From NCBI RefSeq assembly GCF_001423185.1, contig NZ_LMOB01000001.1:1206875-1270874 (forward strand): DNA of 64,000 bases. The letters run 5' to 3'. The notes under the pieces were generated by a model. The model had not been told where the DNA came from. It searched no databases and saw only the letters and a list, made by a program, of their open reading frames with translations. Of this stretch, positions 8,890 to 18,055 are shown one piece after another. Numbering within the stretch: the first letter of the stretch is position 1; every line of letters begins with the position of its first letter. A program made the position numbers and the translations under genes. The stretch comes from Plantibacter sp. Leaf314 (GTDB taxonomy: Bacteria > Actinomycetota > Actinomycetes > Actinomycetales > Microbacteriaceae).

Positions 8890-9342
8890 ATGGCTGAGCT
8901 GCGTCTGGAAGAACTGTCCGCATCGACGATCGTGGCGGTCAACGCGCTCACCATGAAACCCGGGCAGGAGCAGTTCGTCGCTCCCGTGTCCTACGCGGTC
9001 GCGGCCGCCGTCGTGAACCCCGCGACCTCGTGGCAGCGCGTCATCCTCGACGGCGACGAGGTCGTCGGCTTCATCTCCGCGAACTTCGACCACGAGTCCA
9101 TGCAGGAGGAGTTCCGCTCCGCCCTCTGGCGCATCAACGTCGACGCCGACGACCAGGGACGCGGCGTCGGCCGGTTCGCGGTCGCCTCGCTCATCGAGGA
9201 GGCCAAGAAGCGCGACTTCGACCACGTGAACGTCATCTACGAGCCCGGCGACCTCGGCCCTGAGGCGTTCTTCCTCCGGGTGGGCTTCTCCCCCGTCGGT
9301 GAGACACAGTACGGCGAGACCATCGGCAGCATCAGCCTCTGA
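8890..9342 (+). CDS. GNAT family N-acetyltransferase, diamine acetyltransferase-like
   Basis: A 150-residue single-domain acetyl-CoA-dependent acetyltransferase. Motif A is INVDADDQGRGVGRFAVASL, with the QGRGVG pyrophosphate loop. Motif B lies around EPGDLGPEAFFLRVGF. The N-terminal segment MKPGQEQFVAP resembles the BltD/spermidine acetyltransferase group, so a polyamine-like substrate is possible but unproven. The gene is followed four bases later by the alkyltransferase-like gene, so the two form an operon. The start is supported by a leaderless-type promoter directly upstream. Confidence 0.88.
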   Translation: MAELRLEELSASTIVAVNALTMKPGQEQFVAPVSYAVAAAVVNPATSWQRVILDGDEVVGFISANFDHESMQEEFRSALWRINVDADDQGRGVGRFAVASLIEEAKKRDFDHVNVIYEPGDLGPEAFFLRVGFSPVGETQYGETIGSISL

Positions 9343-9345
9343 CCC

Positions 9346-9666
9346 GTGGGCGGGCAGCCGGCGATCGACACCGCTGAGGCCTTCGCCGAGGCCGTGTTGG
9401 CGGTGGTCGCCGACATCCCGGAGGGCTGTGCCCTCAGCTACGGGCAGGTCGCCGCGATCATCGGATCGAGGTCGGCTCGCGGGGTCGGGCGGGTGATGGC
9501 CCAGTACGGGCACGCCGTGCCCTGGTGGCGCGTCGTCCGCTCCGGAGGCCTGCCGCCGACCGGCCACGAGGAACGCGCGCTCGAGCACTACGAGGCCGAA
9601 GGCACACCGATCGTCCGGATGAGCGGCGGGCGGTACCGGCTCGGCCGGGAGGCCCTCCTCCACTGA
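9346..9666 (+). CDS. alkyltransferase-like DNA repair protein (Atl; MGMT family lacking the active-site Cys)
   Basis: A 106-residue protein matching the DNA-binding C-terminal domain of O6-alkylguanine-DNA alkyltransferase: the helix-turn-helix and arginine-finger region SYGQVAAIIGS...GVGRVMAQ, then VPWWRVVRSGG. The MGMT active site PCHR is replaced by PWWR (Trp60-Trp61). It therefore cannot accept alkyl groups. Atl proteins bind alkylated bases and flag them for nucleotide excision repair. Most Atl proteins read PWHR; here the His is also Trp. The start is GTG at 9346, four bases after the GNAT stop, which suggests coupled translation. Confidence 0.88.
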   Translation: MGGQPAIDTAEAFAEAVLAVVADIPEGCALSYGQVAAIIGSRSARGVGRVMAQYGHAVPWWRVVRSGGLPPTGHEERALEHYEAEGTPIVRMSGGRYRLGREALLH

Positions 9667-9684
9667 CGCGCCTGCGGCTCGGGT

Positions 9685-11460
9685 TCAGACGGGCAGCTCG
9701 ATCGTGACGGCCGTCCCGCCGCCGCGAGGGCTCTCGATCCGCATGGTCCCGCCGACGGCGTCGACCCGGTCGGCGAGGCCGCGCAGTCCGCTCCCGCTCG
9801 CCGGGTCCGCGCCGCCCACCCCGTCGTCCGCAACGACCACCCGCAGGCGGCCGTCCGCGTCGCCGACGGTCACCTCGCAGCCCGTGGCCTCCGAGTACTT
9901 CGTGACGTTGGCCAGACACTCCGAGACGACGTAGTACACGGTGGACTCGATGAGCTGCGTCGGGCGCTCGCGGAGCTCGACGCTCACACGGGTGACGACC
10001 GTGCAACGCCGACCGAGTTCGGCGATCGCCGGCCCGAGACCACCATCGGCGAGGAGCGCCGGATGGAGCCCGCGCGCGAGCTCGCGGAGCTCCTTGATCG
10101 CGCTCGCGAGCTGCTCGATGGTCGTCTCGAGTCCTTCGGCGAGCGCGAGCTGCCCGTCGGCTCGCGCCGCATCGCTCGCCATCCGGAGCCGGAGGGCGAC
10201 CGAGAAGAGCTGCTGCTGCGAACCGTCGTGCAGGTCGCGCTCGGCACGACGGCGCGCCTCGTCCGCCGCCTGGACGATGCGCAGCCGCGAACGGTTCACC
10301 TCGCGCAGGGAGTGCCGGAGTTCTCCGGTGAGCCGCTCGTTGTCGATCATGATGCGCAACGACGCCGACACCGAGCGCAGCAGTTGCGGGTTGTCGAGGA
10401 GCGCGGCGTCGTGCTCGATGTAGACGAGCGGGGCGTCCGCGTCGCCGACGCTCGACATCGCCCGTCCCCGAGCGTCGCGACCCGTCGTCCGCTGCGACCC
10501 CGGCCACACGAGACGGGCCGAGCGGTCGCCGAGGACGGTCTTCACGGAGCTGTCCCAGCGGTCGTGGCCGGTCTCGCTCAGCCCGCCGGTCTGCACGAGG
10601 TCGACGGCCCTGGCGCGGATCGCCCGCATCCGGACGAGCCCCGTCGCATAGGCCGCCGGCACGAGCACCACCGAGAAGGCGTTGAGGTCCTCGACGGCGA
10701 GTCTGAGGTCCTGCGGCCAACCGCCCAGGCGCGCGAGGGACCATCCGACGCCGATGACGAGCCACAGGACGAAGGCCACCGGCATGATGAACGCCACCTG
10801 CCGGGCCGCGCCGCTGCTGCGCGCCCACCGCAGGAGCACCACGCCGGCGACGACCACGGCGAAGAGCCCCATGACGGCGGCATGCACCTGGCCGAGCACG
10901 GCGGCGAGCCCGCCGTTCGCCAGCACCGCGTAGGAACTGGGCTCGTGCTGCGCGTCGAGCGGGTATCGACGGGTCAGCACGAGGGTCGCGATCGCGTACG
11001 TGACGAGGTAGACCGACGCCGTGATGACGAGCCGGCGGTCGAAGCCACGCCGCAGGCGGCCGGCGGGGAAGGCCAGGGCCAGCCAGACCAGGGCGACCCC
11101 GGGGAGGACGGAGATCGACATGAGGAGCGGCCAGAGCCAGCCCGCCTCGACGCCGTACGCCCACATGTAGGCCGTCTCGGCAACGGTGTACCCGACGATC
11201 ACCCACCCGGGGACCGAGGTCGGAGCCAGCCACCAGATGAGGCCGGCGGCGGTCAGCGCGGCGAGGTGACCGACGAGCCAGGGCAGCCCGTTGCTGTCCG
11301 CGATGCCCGGCTGGCCCGCACCGAACACCACCGAGCAGACGCAGAGGAGCGCCGCCACGACCAGGATGACGAGGCGGAGCGGCCATGGCAGTCGGCCACG
11401 ACCGACGGGTGCCGGGATCGGCAGCGAGGTCGCCCGTCCGCGTGGGCGACCGTCAGCCAT
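9685..11460 (-). CDS. sensor histidine kinase, NarL/HisKA_3 type
   Basis: A 591-residue membrane kinase. About eight hydrophobic segments fill residues 25-280, followed by a linker, then the HisKA_3 dimerisation box AERDLHDGSQQQL with phospho-acceptor His411, and a C-terminal HATPase_c domain with an N-box (CLANVTKYSEA) and a G-box (GVGGADPASGSGLRGLADR). There is no recognisable extracellular sensor domain, so the membrane bundle itself is the likely sensor. The ATG overlaps the end of the response-regulator gene by eight bases; they form one two-component unit. It converges with the Atl gene. The signal is unknown. Confidence 0.92.
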   Translation of the reverse strand: MADGRPRGRATSLPIPAPVGRGRLPWPLRLVILVVAALLCVCSVVFGAGQPGIADSNGLPWLVGHLAALTAAGLIWWLAPTSVPGWVIVGYTVAETAYMWAYGVEAGWLWPLLMSISVLPGVALVWLALAFPAGRLRRGFDRRLVITASVYLVTYAIATLVLTRRYPLDAQHEPSSYAVLANGGLAAVLGQVHAAVMGLFAVVVAGVVLLRWARSSGAARQVAFIMPVAFVLWLVIGVGWSLARLGGWPQDLRLAVEDLNAFSVVLVPAAYATGLVRMRAIRARAVDLVQTGGLSETGHDRWDSSVKTVLGDRSARLVWPGSQRTTGRDARGRAMSSVGDADAPLVYIEHDAALLDNPQLLRSVSASLRIMIDNERLTGELRHSLREVNRSRLRIVQAADEARRRAERDLHDGSQQQLFSVALRLRMASDAARADGQLALAEGLETTIEQLASAIKELRELARGLHPALLADGGLGPAIAELGRRCTVVTRVSVELRERPTQLIESTVYYVVSECLANVTKYSEATGCEVTVGDADGRLRVVVADDGVGGADPASGSGLRGLADRVDAVGGTMRIESPRGGGTAVTIELPV

Positions 11461-12130
11461 CCGTGTGTTCCAGCCAACGCACGACCGCGAGCACGCGGCG
11501 GTGGTCCGCCGGCGAGTCCTCGAGTCCGAGCTTGGCCAGAATGCGGCTGATGTGCGCCTCGACGGTTTTCAGGCTGACGACGAGCGCCTTCGCGATACCG
11601 GAGTTCGACCGCCCCTCGGCCATCAGGGTGAGGACCTCCCGCTCACGCTCGGTGAGGTGGTCGAGCCCGTCGGAACGGGTGCGTTCGGCGACGAGGAGGG
11701 AGACGACCTCCGGATCGACGACGGACTCACCGGCCGCGACCCGTTCGACGGCGTCGACGAGCGTCCCCGAGTCGGCGACGCGGTCCTTGAGGAGGTAGCC
11801 CGTGCCGCCGCCCGAACCGAGCGCGCGGACCGCGTAGGCGGGCACGGCGTAGGTGCTGAGGAGGAGGACCCCGGCACGGAACCCCGTGGCCCGGAGCTGC
11901 TCAAGGGCCACGATCCCCTCGTCGGTGTGGGTGGGCGGCATGCGGATGTCGAGGACGACGGCGTCCAGCTGCAGTCCGTCGTCGATGCGCTCGACCAGCT
12001 CGATCGCGGAACCGAAGGACCCCACGACGTCGTGACCGCCGGCCCGGAGGATCTGGACGACGCCCTCGCGGAGCAGCACGGCGTCGTCGGCGACGGCGAC
12101 GCGCAGCGAACGCGGTTCATCACTGGTCAT
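11453..12130 (-). CDS. LuxR/NarL-family response regulator
   Basis: A 225-residue DNA-binding regulator. The receiver domain (about 8-125) has acidic Asp15-Asp16, phospho-acceptor Asp61 in VVLDIRMPP, and Lys in LLKDRV. The LuxR-type HTH (about 155-210) reads LTEREREVLTLMAEG...TVEAHISRILAKLGL. Its partner kinase follows with an eight-base overlap. The start is ATG at 12130. An upstream in-frame codon at 12187 would add a non-homologous tail. CACAAT lies six bases before this ATG, so the mRNA may be leaderless. It lies downstream of the ABC exporter on the same strand, but a strong terminator separates them. Control of the exporter is possible but not shown. Confidence 0.92.
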   Translation of the reverse strand: MTSDEPRSLRVAVADDAVLLREGVVQILRAGGHDVVGSFGSAIELVERIDDGLQLDAVVLDIRMPPTHTDEGIVALEQLRATGFRAGVLLLSTYAVPAYAVRALGSGGGTGYLLKDRVADSGTLVDAVERVAAGESVVDPEVVSLLVAERTRSDGLDHLTEREREVLTLMAEGRSNSGIAKALVVSLKTVEAHISRILAKLGLEDSPADHRRVLAVVRWLEHTDG

Positions 12131-12165
12131 CCGCTCATTGTGGCAGGTCGGGCGGTCGAGGTGTA

Positions 12166-12204
12166 GTGCCCGGCGTCCGTCCGTCACCGGAGGACACCGG
12201 GCAC
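12166..12204 (-). terminator. terminator of the ABC exporter operon
   Basis: A long hairpin starts 19 nt downstream of the exporter stop: 8-bp, 4-bp and 4-bp stems separated by a C/A mismatch and a one-base bulge, with a TCAC loop. It insulates the downstream two-component genes. Confidence 0.7.
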
Positions 12205-12222
12205 CACACCCCCGCGCACCCG

Positions 12223-14043
12223 TCAGCCGAGGGAGGAGCGCCAGGCGGCGTGCATCGCGGCGAAGCGGCCGGTCCCGCCGATGAGGTCGGCCGGCGCACC
12301 GTCCTCGACGATCCGCCCGTACTCCATCACGAGCACCCGGTCGGCGATCGCGACGGTCGAGAGGCGGTGCGCGATGATGATCGCCGTCCGGTCGGCGAGC
12401 AGCGTCTGCAGCGCCTCCTGCACGAGTCGCTCGCTCGGGATGTCGAGCGACGCCGTCGCCTCGTCGAGGATGAGCACGGCCGGATCCGCGAGGAACGCCC
12501 GCGCGAAGGACAACAACTGCCGCTGCCCGGCCGACACGCGTCCGCCACGCTTGTTCACGTCGGTGTCGTAACCGTCCGGCAGGGCCTCGATGAAGGTGTC
12601 CGCGCCGACGGCCCTGGCCGCTGCCCGGATCTCCTCGAAGCTCGCGTCGGGCTTGCCGAGGGCGATGTTCTCCGCCACGGAGCCGGAGAACAGGTACGCC
12701 TCCTGCGTGACCATGACGATGGCACGGCGGAGGTCCTTCGGGTGCAGCTCGCGCAGGTCCACGCCGTCGAGGCGGACGGCACCCTCGGACGGGTCGTAGA
12801 ACCGGCTCACGAGTTTCGCGAGCGTCGACTTGCCGGCACCCGTGGTCCCGACGAGGGCGATGGTCTGCCCTGCGGGGATCTCGAGGTCGAAGCTCGGCAG
12901 GATGACGCGGTCCGCCGCGTATGCGAACGTCACGTCGTCGAAGGTGATCCGGCCCTTCGAGGCCCAGAGGTCGACGGGCGCCACCGGGTCGGGCACGCTC
13001 GGACGTTCCTCGAGGACGCCGGAGATCTTCTCGAGCGCCGCCGCGGCCGACTGGTAGGAGTTGTAGAACATCGCCATCTCCTCCATCGGGTCGAAGAACC
13101 GACGGGTGTACAGCAGCGCCGCGAGCAAGGCACCGATCGCCAACTGGCCGTCGGCGACACGGAACCCGCCCACGAGCAGGACGACCGCAACGGAGAGGTT
13201 GCCGATGAACACCAGTCCGGGGTCGAACACCCCGAACAGCTGGATGACCCGGGCGTTGACCGTGCGGTAATGCTCCACGGTCGCACCGAAGGTCTGCTCG
13301 TTGCGCCGCTCCTTGCGGAACGCCTTCACCGCACGGATGCCCGTCATCGCCTCCACGAAGAAGACGATGAGCTTCGCAGACGCCACACGCGACTCACGGA
13401 ACAGCTTCTGCGATCGGATCTGGAACCAGCGGGTGAGCACGGTCAACGGGATGAGCGCGCCGAGGAGCACCAATCCGCTGACCCAGTCGACGAGCACGAG
13501 TGCCACGGCCGTGAAGCCCATGTAGAGCACGCCGGACACCAGCTGGTTGATGCCCGAGTCGAGGAGCTCACGAATGGAGTCGAGGTCGCTCGTCTGCCGC
13601 GAGATGATCCGTCCGGAGGTGTAGTTCTCGTGGAAGTCGAGGCTCAACCGCTGCGTCTGCAGGAACACCCGCTTGCGGAGGTCGATGAGGATCGCCTGAC
13701 TGATCCGTGCCGCGAGCACGGTGTACCAGGAGATGAGCGTCGCCCCGACGGCCCCCGTCAGCAGGTACGCCCCGACGACGAGGAACGCCGGCATCCAGTC
13801 GGCGCGCTCGAGGATCGCAGGCAGCGCCCGGTCGATGCCGAGCGCGATCAGCGCCGGACCCGCCACCTGCGCCGCCGTCGAGACGATGACGATCGTCATG
13901 GCTGCGACCACGCGCCAGCGCAGCGGCGCCATGAGGGAACCGAGCAGTCGCAGCGAACGTCGTCTGATCTGTGCGGACTCGGCACGGGTCAGGTCGTCGC
14001 GCTCCTCGCCCCGAACCCCGTGGACCGTCTGTTCCTGGCTCAC
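12223..14043 (-). CDS. ABC exporter half-transporter, subunit with canonical Walker B
   Basis: A 606-residue ABCB-type half transporter: six membrane helices (about 40-330), then a nucleotide-binding domain with Walker [10 protein letters not shown]-loop VTQEAYLF, signature VSAGQRQ and Walker [12 protein letters not shown]. The signature departs from LSGGQ, while the catalytic Glu is present. The partner encoded just upstream has the reverse pattern, so the pair should form a heterodimer with one degenerate and one working ATP site, as in TM287/288 or BmrCD. The start is GTG at 14043, overlapping the partner's stop as GTGA. The cargo is unknown (drug, lipid or peptide). Confidence 0.93.
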   Translation of the reverse strand: MSQEQTVHGVRGEERDDLTRAESAQIRRRSLRLLGSLMAPLRWRVVAAMTIVIVSTAAQVAGPALIALGIDRALPAILERADWMPAFLVVGAYLLTGAVGATLISWYTVLAARISQAILIDLRKRVFLQTQRLSLDFHENYTSGRIISRQTSDLDSIRELLDSGINQLVSGVLYMGFTAVALVLVDWVSGLVLLGALIPLTVLTRWFQIRSQKLFRESRVASAKLIVFFVEAMTGIRAVKAFRKERRNEQTFGATVEHYRTVNARVIQLFGVFDPGLVFIGNLSVAVVLLVGGFRVADGQLAIGALLAALLYTRRFFDPMEEMAMFYNSYQSAAAALEKISGVLEERPSVPDPVAPVDLWASKGRITFDDVTFAYAADRVILPSFDLEIPAGQTIALVGTTGAGKSTLAKLVSRFYDPSEGAVRLDGVDLRELHPKDLRRAIVMVTQEAYLFSGSVAENIALGKPDASFEEIRAAARAVGADTFIEALPDGYDTDVNKRGGRVSAGQRQLLSFARAFLADPAVLILDEATASLDIPSERLVQEALQTLLADRTAIIIAHRLSTVAIADRVLVMEYGRIVEDGAPADLIGGTGRFAAMHAAWRSSLG

Positions 14044-15872
14044 AGGTTCACCTCCTGTCGGATCGTCTCGCGTTCGTCTGCTTCGAGACTCGAGATCACA
14101 TAGCGGTAATGGTCGTTCTCCCGGAGGAGGTCGCTGTGGCGGCCCACGGCGGTGATGCGTCCGTCCTGGAGGAGCGCGACGCGGTCGGCGAGCATGACGG
14201 TGCTCGGGCGATGGGCGACGATGAGCGCCGTCGTCGACGCGAGGACCCGTCGCAGGGCCGCCTCCACGAGCGCCTCCGTGTCGACGTCGAGCGCCGACAG
14301 CGGGTCGTCGAGGACGAGGACCGCCGGGCGGGCGGCGACCGCGCGCGCCAGCGCCAGCCGCTGTCGCTGGCCACCGGAGAGGCTGAGCCCCTCCTCCCCC
14401 ACGGTCGTCTCGACGCCGTCCGGCAGTTCGTCCACGAACCCCGCCTGCGCGATGTCGAGTGCCTCGCGGAGGACCCGCTCGGCTTCGGGCGAGTCGAGGT
14501 CCAGGTCGTCACGTCCGAGCAGCACGTTCTCCTTGACGCTCGCCGAGAAGAGCGTCGCGTCCTCGAACGCCATCGCGATGTGGCGACGCAGTTCCTCGCG
14601 GGTGAGCGCTCGGATGTCGATGCCGTCGAGCAGGATGCGCCCTCCGGTCACGTCGTACAGTCGCGTGGTCAAGGCGGTGATGGTCGACTTGCCGGAGCCG
14701 GTCAGCCCGACGAGGGCCATGGTCTCCCCCGGTTCCAGGCGCAACCGGACGCCGTCGACGACGTCACGCTCACGCGCTGGTGCGTCCTCGTACCGGAAGT
14801 GCACGTCCTCGAACACGAGCTCGCCCACGGGGTCGGCGAGGTGCTCGGGATGTTCCGGGTCGGTGATCGTGTTGACCGAGTCCAGCACGTCGAAGTACCG
14901 GTCCGTCGCCGATCGCGTGTCGAAGGTCATGGCCAGCAGGAAGCCGACCGACTCGATCGGGAACCGCAGGATCGTCGCCGTCGCGAAGAAGGCGAACAGC
15001 TGACCGACGGTGAGTTCGCCGATGGACGCCAGCCAGACCCCCGCCAACAGGCAGAGCGCGAACGCGATGTCCGGCAGCAGCACGAGCCAGAACCAGATGC
15101 CGGCGATCGCCTTCGCCTTCTCGATCTCCGTCCCACGCAGGTCCTCCGCACGGGAGGTGAAGCGCTGCAGCGCGTGCTTGCCGCGCCCGAACGCCTTCAG
15201 CACGCGGATGCCGTGCACGGACTCCTCGACCGCGGTCGCGAGGTCGCCCGCCTGGTCCTGGCTGCGCCTCGCGATCACCGAGTAGCGCCCCTCGAAGGTG
15301 AATCCGAAGATCCACACGGGGATCGCGAGAGCGATGAAGATGAGGCCGAGGAGCCAGTTCCACGTGAACAGGATGACCGCTCCGACGATGATGGTCACGC
15401 CGTTCACGATGAGCAGGACGAAGCCGAAGGAGATCCACCGGCGGATGAGACCGAGGTCGCTGACCGCACGCGAGAGCAACTGCCCGCTCTGCCAACGGTC
15501 GTGGAAGGTCACCGGCAGGTCCTGCAGCTTCGCGAAGAGCGCGTTCCGCATGCGGGCCTCGACGTGCGTGCCGGGGGTCAGGACGAACCAGCGGCGGAGG
15601 GCGATCATGACCGCTTCGAGGACACCGAGCGCGAGCACCACGATGACCGCCGGCCAGATCTGCGAGGAGTCACCGCTCGAGAGCGGACCGTCGACGAGCG
15701 CCTGCAGCACGAGCGGGATGGCGAGCGCGACGAGGCCGGCCACGAGCGCGGCGACCATGCCGAGCACGATCCGCGGCATGGCCGTCTTCGCGTAGGGGTA
15801 GATCCGCATGAGGGCACGGAAGGTGCTCTGACGCGGTTGGACAGGACGGCGGTCGTCGCCGAGCGGAGTCAT
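14040..15872 (-). CDS. ABC exporter half-transporter, subunit with degenerate Walker B
   Basis: A 610-residue half transporter, first of the pair. Six membrane helices are followed by an ATPase domain with Walker [10 protein letters not shown]-loop AFEDATLF, canonical signature LSGGQRQ and Walker [12 protein letters not shown]. Asp replaces the catalytic Glu, so this Walker B should form the degenerate site together with the VSAGQ signature of the partner. The coding region ends in a four-base overlap with the partner gene. A small ORF with a strong ribosome site lies 153 nt upstream on the same strand, and a promoter lies before it. Confidence 0.93.
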   Translation of the reverse strand: MTPLGDDRRPVQPRQSTFRALMRIYPYAKTAMPRIVLGMVAALVAGLVALAIPLVLQALVDGPLSSGDSSQIWPAVIVVLALGVLEAVMIALRRWFVLTPGTHVEARMRNALFAKLQDLPVTFHDRWQSGQLLSRAVSDLGLIRRWISFGFVLLIVNGVTIIVGAVILFTWNWLLGLIFIALAIPVWIFGFTFEGRYSVIARRSQDQAGDLATAVEESVHGIRVLKAFGRGKHALQRFTSRAEDLRGTEIEKAKAIAGIWFWLVLLPDIAFALCLLAGVWLASIGELTVGQLFAFFATATILRFPIESVGFLLAMTFDTRSATDRYFDVLDSVNTITDPEHPEHLADPVGELVFEDVHFRYEDAPARERDVVDGVRLRLEPGETMALVGLTGSGKSTITALTTRLYDVTGGRILLDGIDIRALTREELRRHIAMAFEDATLFSASVKENVLLGRDDLDLDSPEAERVLREALDIAQAGFVDELPDGVETTVGEEGLSLSGGQRQRLALARAVAARPAVLVLDDPLSALDVDTEALVEAALRRVLASTTALIVAHRPSTVMLADRVALLQDGRITAVGRHSDLLRENDHYRYVISSLEADERETIRQEVNL

Positions 15873-16025
15873 TGCGGGGAATCCTTGCGAGAGAGTCGGC
15901 GACGTCGAACGCCGACGGAACAGTGGTCGTGGAACAGCCGGACGGCGAGGTCGCTCTGCGGGATCGCAGCATCCGGTGACGGGTCCGGGCGATGCCGGAC
16001 GGATGATGTGGCGGACTGCCGGGTA

Positions 16026-16154
16026 CTAGTGCGGTGCGACGGCGTCCGTCACGGCTGGCCCGGAGGCTGCTCGGGCGGCGGCGGCTCGGCGGCTCGAGGC
16101 GGAACGGGCACGGTCGACCGTCAGCGCTGGAGCGTCCTGGTTCGAGAGCGTCAT
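16026..16154 (-). CDS. possible 42-aa protein upstream of the ABC exporter
   Basis: The ATG at 16154 has a very strong ribosome site (GAGGAGG, six bases upstream). It opens a 42-codon ORF starting MTLSNQDAPALTVDRARSAS and then rich in Ala and Arg, ending AVAPH. It lies between a recognisable promoter and the exporter genes, on the same strand, so it may be co-transcribed with them. There is no Cys, so it is not a lanthipeptide precursor of the usual kind. There is no homology that I recognise. It could be a leader peptide, a small regulator or a transported peptide. The ribosome site is the main evidence. Confidence 0.45.
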   Translation of the reverse strand: MTLSNQDAPALTVDRARSASSRRAAAARAASGPAVTDAVAPH

Positions 16155-16260
16155 GGCATCCTCCTCATCCTGTGGGGCGAGAGCCGCGGGGCGGGTGCAC
16201 AGGTCGCACTCGAACGCGGGCGGCACCGATCACGAGGAACGAGGGTCGGCGCAGCAGACC

Positions 16261-16290
16261 AGACTATGGGAGGACGACGCCGGACTGCAA
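16261..16290 (-). promoter_or_regulatory. promoter for the small ORF and ABC exporter
   Basis: On the minus strand, TTGCAG (16290-16285) and TAGTCT (16266-16261) with an 18-nt spacer lie about 106 nt before the small ORF. Confidence 0.5.
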
Positions 16291-16333
16291 GGGATCCATG
16301 CGCTTGCACGCATGGGGTCGGTCGGTCCCGCCG

Positions 16334-16729
16334 TCAGGACGCCGGCTCGTCGACGATGCCGACGAAGGCCCCGATGCCGTCGATCTCGCGCCGACGCGAT
16401 CCCTCTGGGACCGGCGGCAACTCGTCGGCCCCGTGCCAGGAACAGCTCACCATCGAGAACTCCGGCCACCACTTCTTCGGGCGGAGCGTCTCGCTCGTCC
16501 CGCAGATCGTGCAGCGAAGTTCCACCCACACCGGCCGCTTGCCCGTCCGGTTGGCGCGGGACTGCACGTACCACGCGGGAGGATCGGCTTCGAACGCGGC
16601 AAGCTGCTCCGCAGACCAGAACGGCGGGATCCCATGGTGCCTGGCCATCTCCAGCGGGATGTCCAGACGCTGCGCGACGGCCCTCCGGTTCAGGTCCCGT
16701 CCACCCCGCGCTCCAGCCTGCTGTTCCAC
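16334..16729 (-). CDS. conserved hypothetical protein with a putative zinc finger
   Basis: A 131-residue soluble protein. The first third (LNRRAVAQRLDIPLEMAR) looks like a small helical DNA-binding or helix-turn-helix segment. The middle has Cys73-x2-Cys76 (ELRCTICG) and Cys96-x2-His99 (SCSWHG), which fits one zinc site. Between them is the basic, Trp-rich stretch RPKKWWPEF. The gene starts seven bases after the stop of the DDAH-like gene, so the two should be co-transcribed. I recall similar proteins in other actinobacteria but no function. Confidence 0.7.
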   Translation of the reverse strand: MEQQAGARGGRDLNRRAVAQRLDIPLEMARHHGIPPFWSAEQLAAFEADPPAWYVQSRANRTGKRPVWVELRCTICGTSETLRPKKWWPEFSMVSCSWHGADELPPVPEGSRRREIDGIGAFVGIVDEPAS

Positions 16730-16736
16730 GATCGGC

Positions 16737-17948
16737 TCAGCTGACCCGCACGGACAGGCAGGTGACGCAACCCTCGAGCTTCTCGAACTCGCTGATGTCG
16801 ACCTGCACCACGGTGTAGCCGCGGTCCTCGAGCAACGCGGCCGTCTTCGGCGCGGCTGCCGAGATCAGCACCGTGTCGTCGGCGAGCTCGACGACCGCGA
16901 CGCCCTCGCGCTCGGGGACGACCAGGTGTCGGCCGAAGAAGGACGGGTCGTCGACGAGGTCGGGGTGGACGAGGACGGTGCCGTCGGGCAGCGCGGTGAC
17001 CGTCGACTTCAGGTGCAGTGCCTTCGTGACGGGGACGGCGACGACGTCGAAGCCGCGCGGAGCGAGGATGTTCCGGAGCTGGCGCACACCCTCGGCGTTC
17101 GTGCGGCCGCTGCGGCCGACGTACACGGTGGTGCCCACCTGCAGGACGTCGCCGCCCTCCAGGGTGCCGTCACCCTCGATGCGGTGGATGCGGAGGCCGA
17201 GTTCACGCGCGGTGGTCTCGGCGGCGACGATCTCCGGACGACGGCTCTCGGCGCCGGGACGGGTCACGATGGCGAGGTCGCCGACGACGACCACGGTGTC
17301 CTCGATGAAGACGGAATCGGCGAGCTGGTCGGCCCAGGACACCTCGGTGGTGTCCCAACCCGCGGCGTCGAGCGCGGCGACGTAGGCGTCCCACTGCTGG
17401 TCCGCGAGCTCGGTGTCGATCGTGGCGCGTTCCTGGTGCGTGACGAGCCCCTCGGCGAGGTTGGAGGCGGGCATGCGGACGAGCGCGATGCGTCGGCCTT
17501 CGTCGAGCACGGCGTCCTGCGCCCGGATGACCATCCGGTAGACGGGGTATCCGATGAATGCCGCGGACAGGGCGATGACGACGACGAAGACGAGGTTGAG
17601 GCTGATCAGCGTGGCGACGATGCTGCCGAGCACGGTGCTGTTGACGGGCTGACCCGTCGTCGCGACCTGCACGATGAGGCCGAGGAGCGCGCCGATGACG
17701 GCGAGCGCCGCTCCGCCGAGGAGGGCCAGGAGCCGGAACCGGTACAGGCCGACGACGCCGACGATGAGGAGCAGCACGAAGGTGATGATCGTGCTCTCGA
17801 AGAAGTACGGACTCGCCTGGGCGAAGATCGTCCCGGCGAACTGGTAGCCGACGAAGGTGACGAACATGACCCCCAGGAAACCGACGACGATGGTTGCGAC
17901 GGCGGCGGCGGCGGATGCGATGAGTTTGCGGCTCCAGGTGGCAGTCAT
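16737..17948 (-). CDS. membrane protein with C-terminal DDAH-like amidinohydrolase domain
   Basis: A 403-residue two-part protein. Residues 1-140 hold about four membrane helices. Residues 150-403 form a pentein-fold domain of the dimethylarginine dimethylaminohydrolase (DDAH) type, with FIED at 214-217, LEGGDVL at 263-269, His312 in ALHLKS and Cys397 in VTCLSVR. These correspond to the substrate Asp, the EGGD motif and the catalytic His and Cys, so an active enzyme is likely: hydrolysis of methylarginine or a related guanidine. Most bacterial DDAH proteins are soluble and about 255 residues, so the membrane anchor is unusual. The start is ATG at 17948, with TACGGT six bases upstream; the GTG at 17972 is less likely. 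Confidence 0.82.
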   Translation of the reverse strand: MTATWSRKLIASAAAAVATIVVGFLGVMFVTFVGYQFAGTIFAQASPYFFESTIITFVLLLIVGVVGLYRFRLLALLGGAALAVIGALLGLIVQVATTGQPVNSTVLGSIVATLISLNLVFVVVIALSAAFIGYPVYRMVIRAQDAVLDEGRRIALVRMPASNLAEGLVTHQERATIDTELADQQWDAYVAALDAAGWDTTEVSWADQLADSVFIEDTVVVVGDLAIVTRPGAESRRPEIVAAETTARELGLRIHRIEGDGTLEGGDVLQVGTTVYVGRSGRTNAEGVRQLRNILAPRGFDVVAVPVTKALHLKSTVTALPDGTVLVHPDLVDDPSFFGRHLVVPEREGVAVVELADDTVLISAAAPKTAALLEDRGYTVVQVDISEFEKLEGCVTCLSVRVS

Positions 17949-17954
17949 CCGACA

Positions 17955-17960
17955 ACCGTA
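17955..17960 (-). promoter_or_regulatory. -10 box of a leaderless transcript (DDAH-like gene)
   Basis: TACGGT on the minus strand ends six bases before the ATG at 17948, and no ribosome site is present. It supports that start over the GTG 24 bases upstream, which would lie upstream of the transcription start. Confidence 0.45.
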
Positions 17961-17972
17961 GCGGAACGACAC

Positions 17973-18005
17973 AGCGGCGCCGGGCCACGAAGGCCCGACG
18001 CCGCT
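17973..18005 (-). terminator. terminator of the purN-purH unit
   Basis: 14-bp arms with one mismatch around a 5-nt loop lie 51 nt after the purH stop and just before the DDAH promoter. Confidence 0.75.
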
Positions 18006-18055
18006 GGGAGATGACCAGGAGCTCGCTCGGATTCCGCCGAGGAGCAGCCGCCGGT

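Noticed and set aside
13971..18014. A very long open frame on the + strand across the ABC exporter and DDAH region
   Set aside because: It is antisense to several well-supported genes, is rich in Arg, Glu and His in the way GC-rich shadow frames are, and has no domain.
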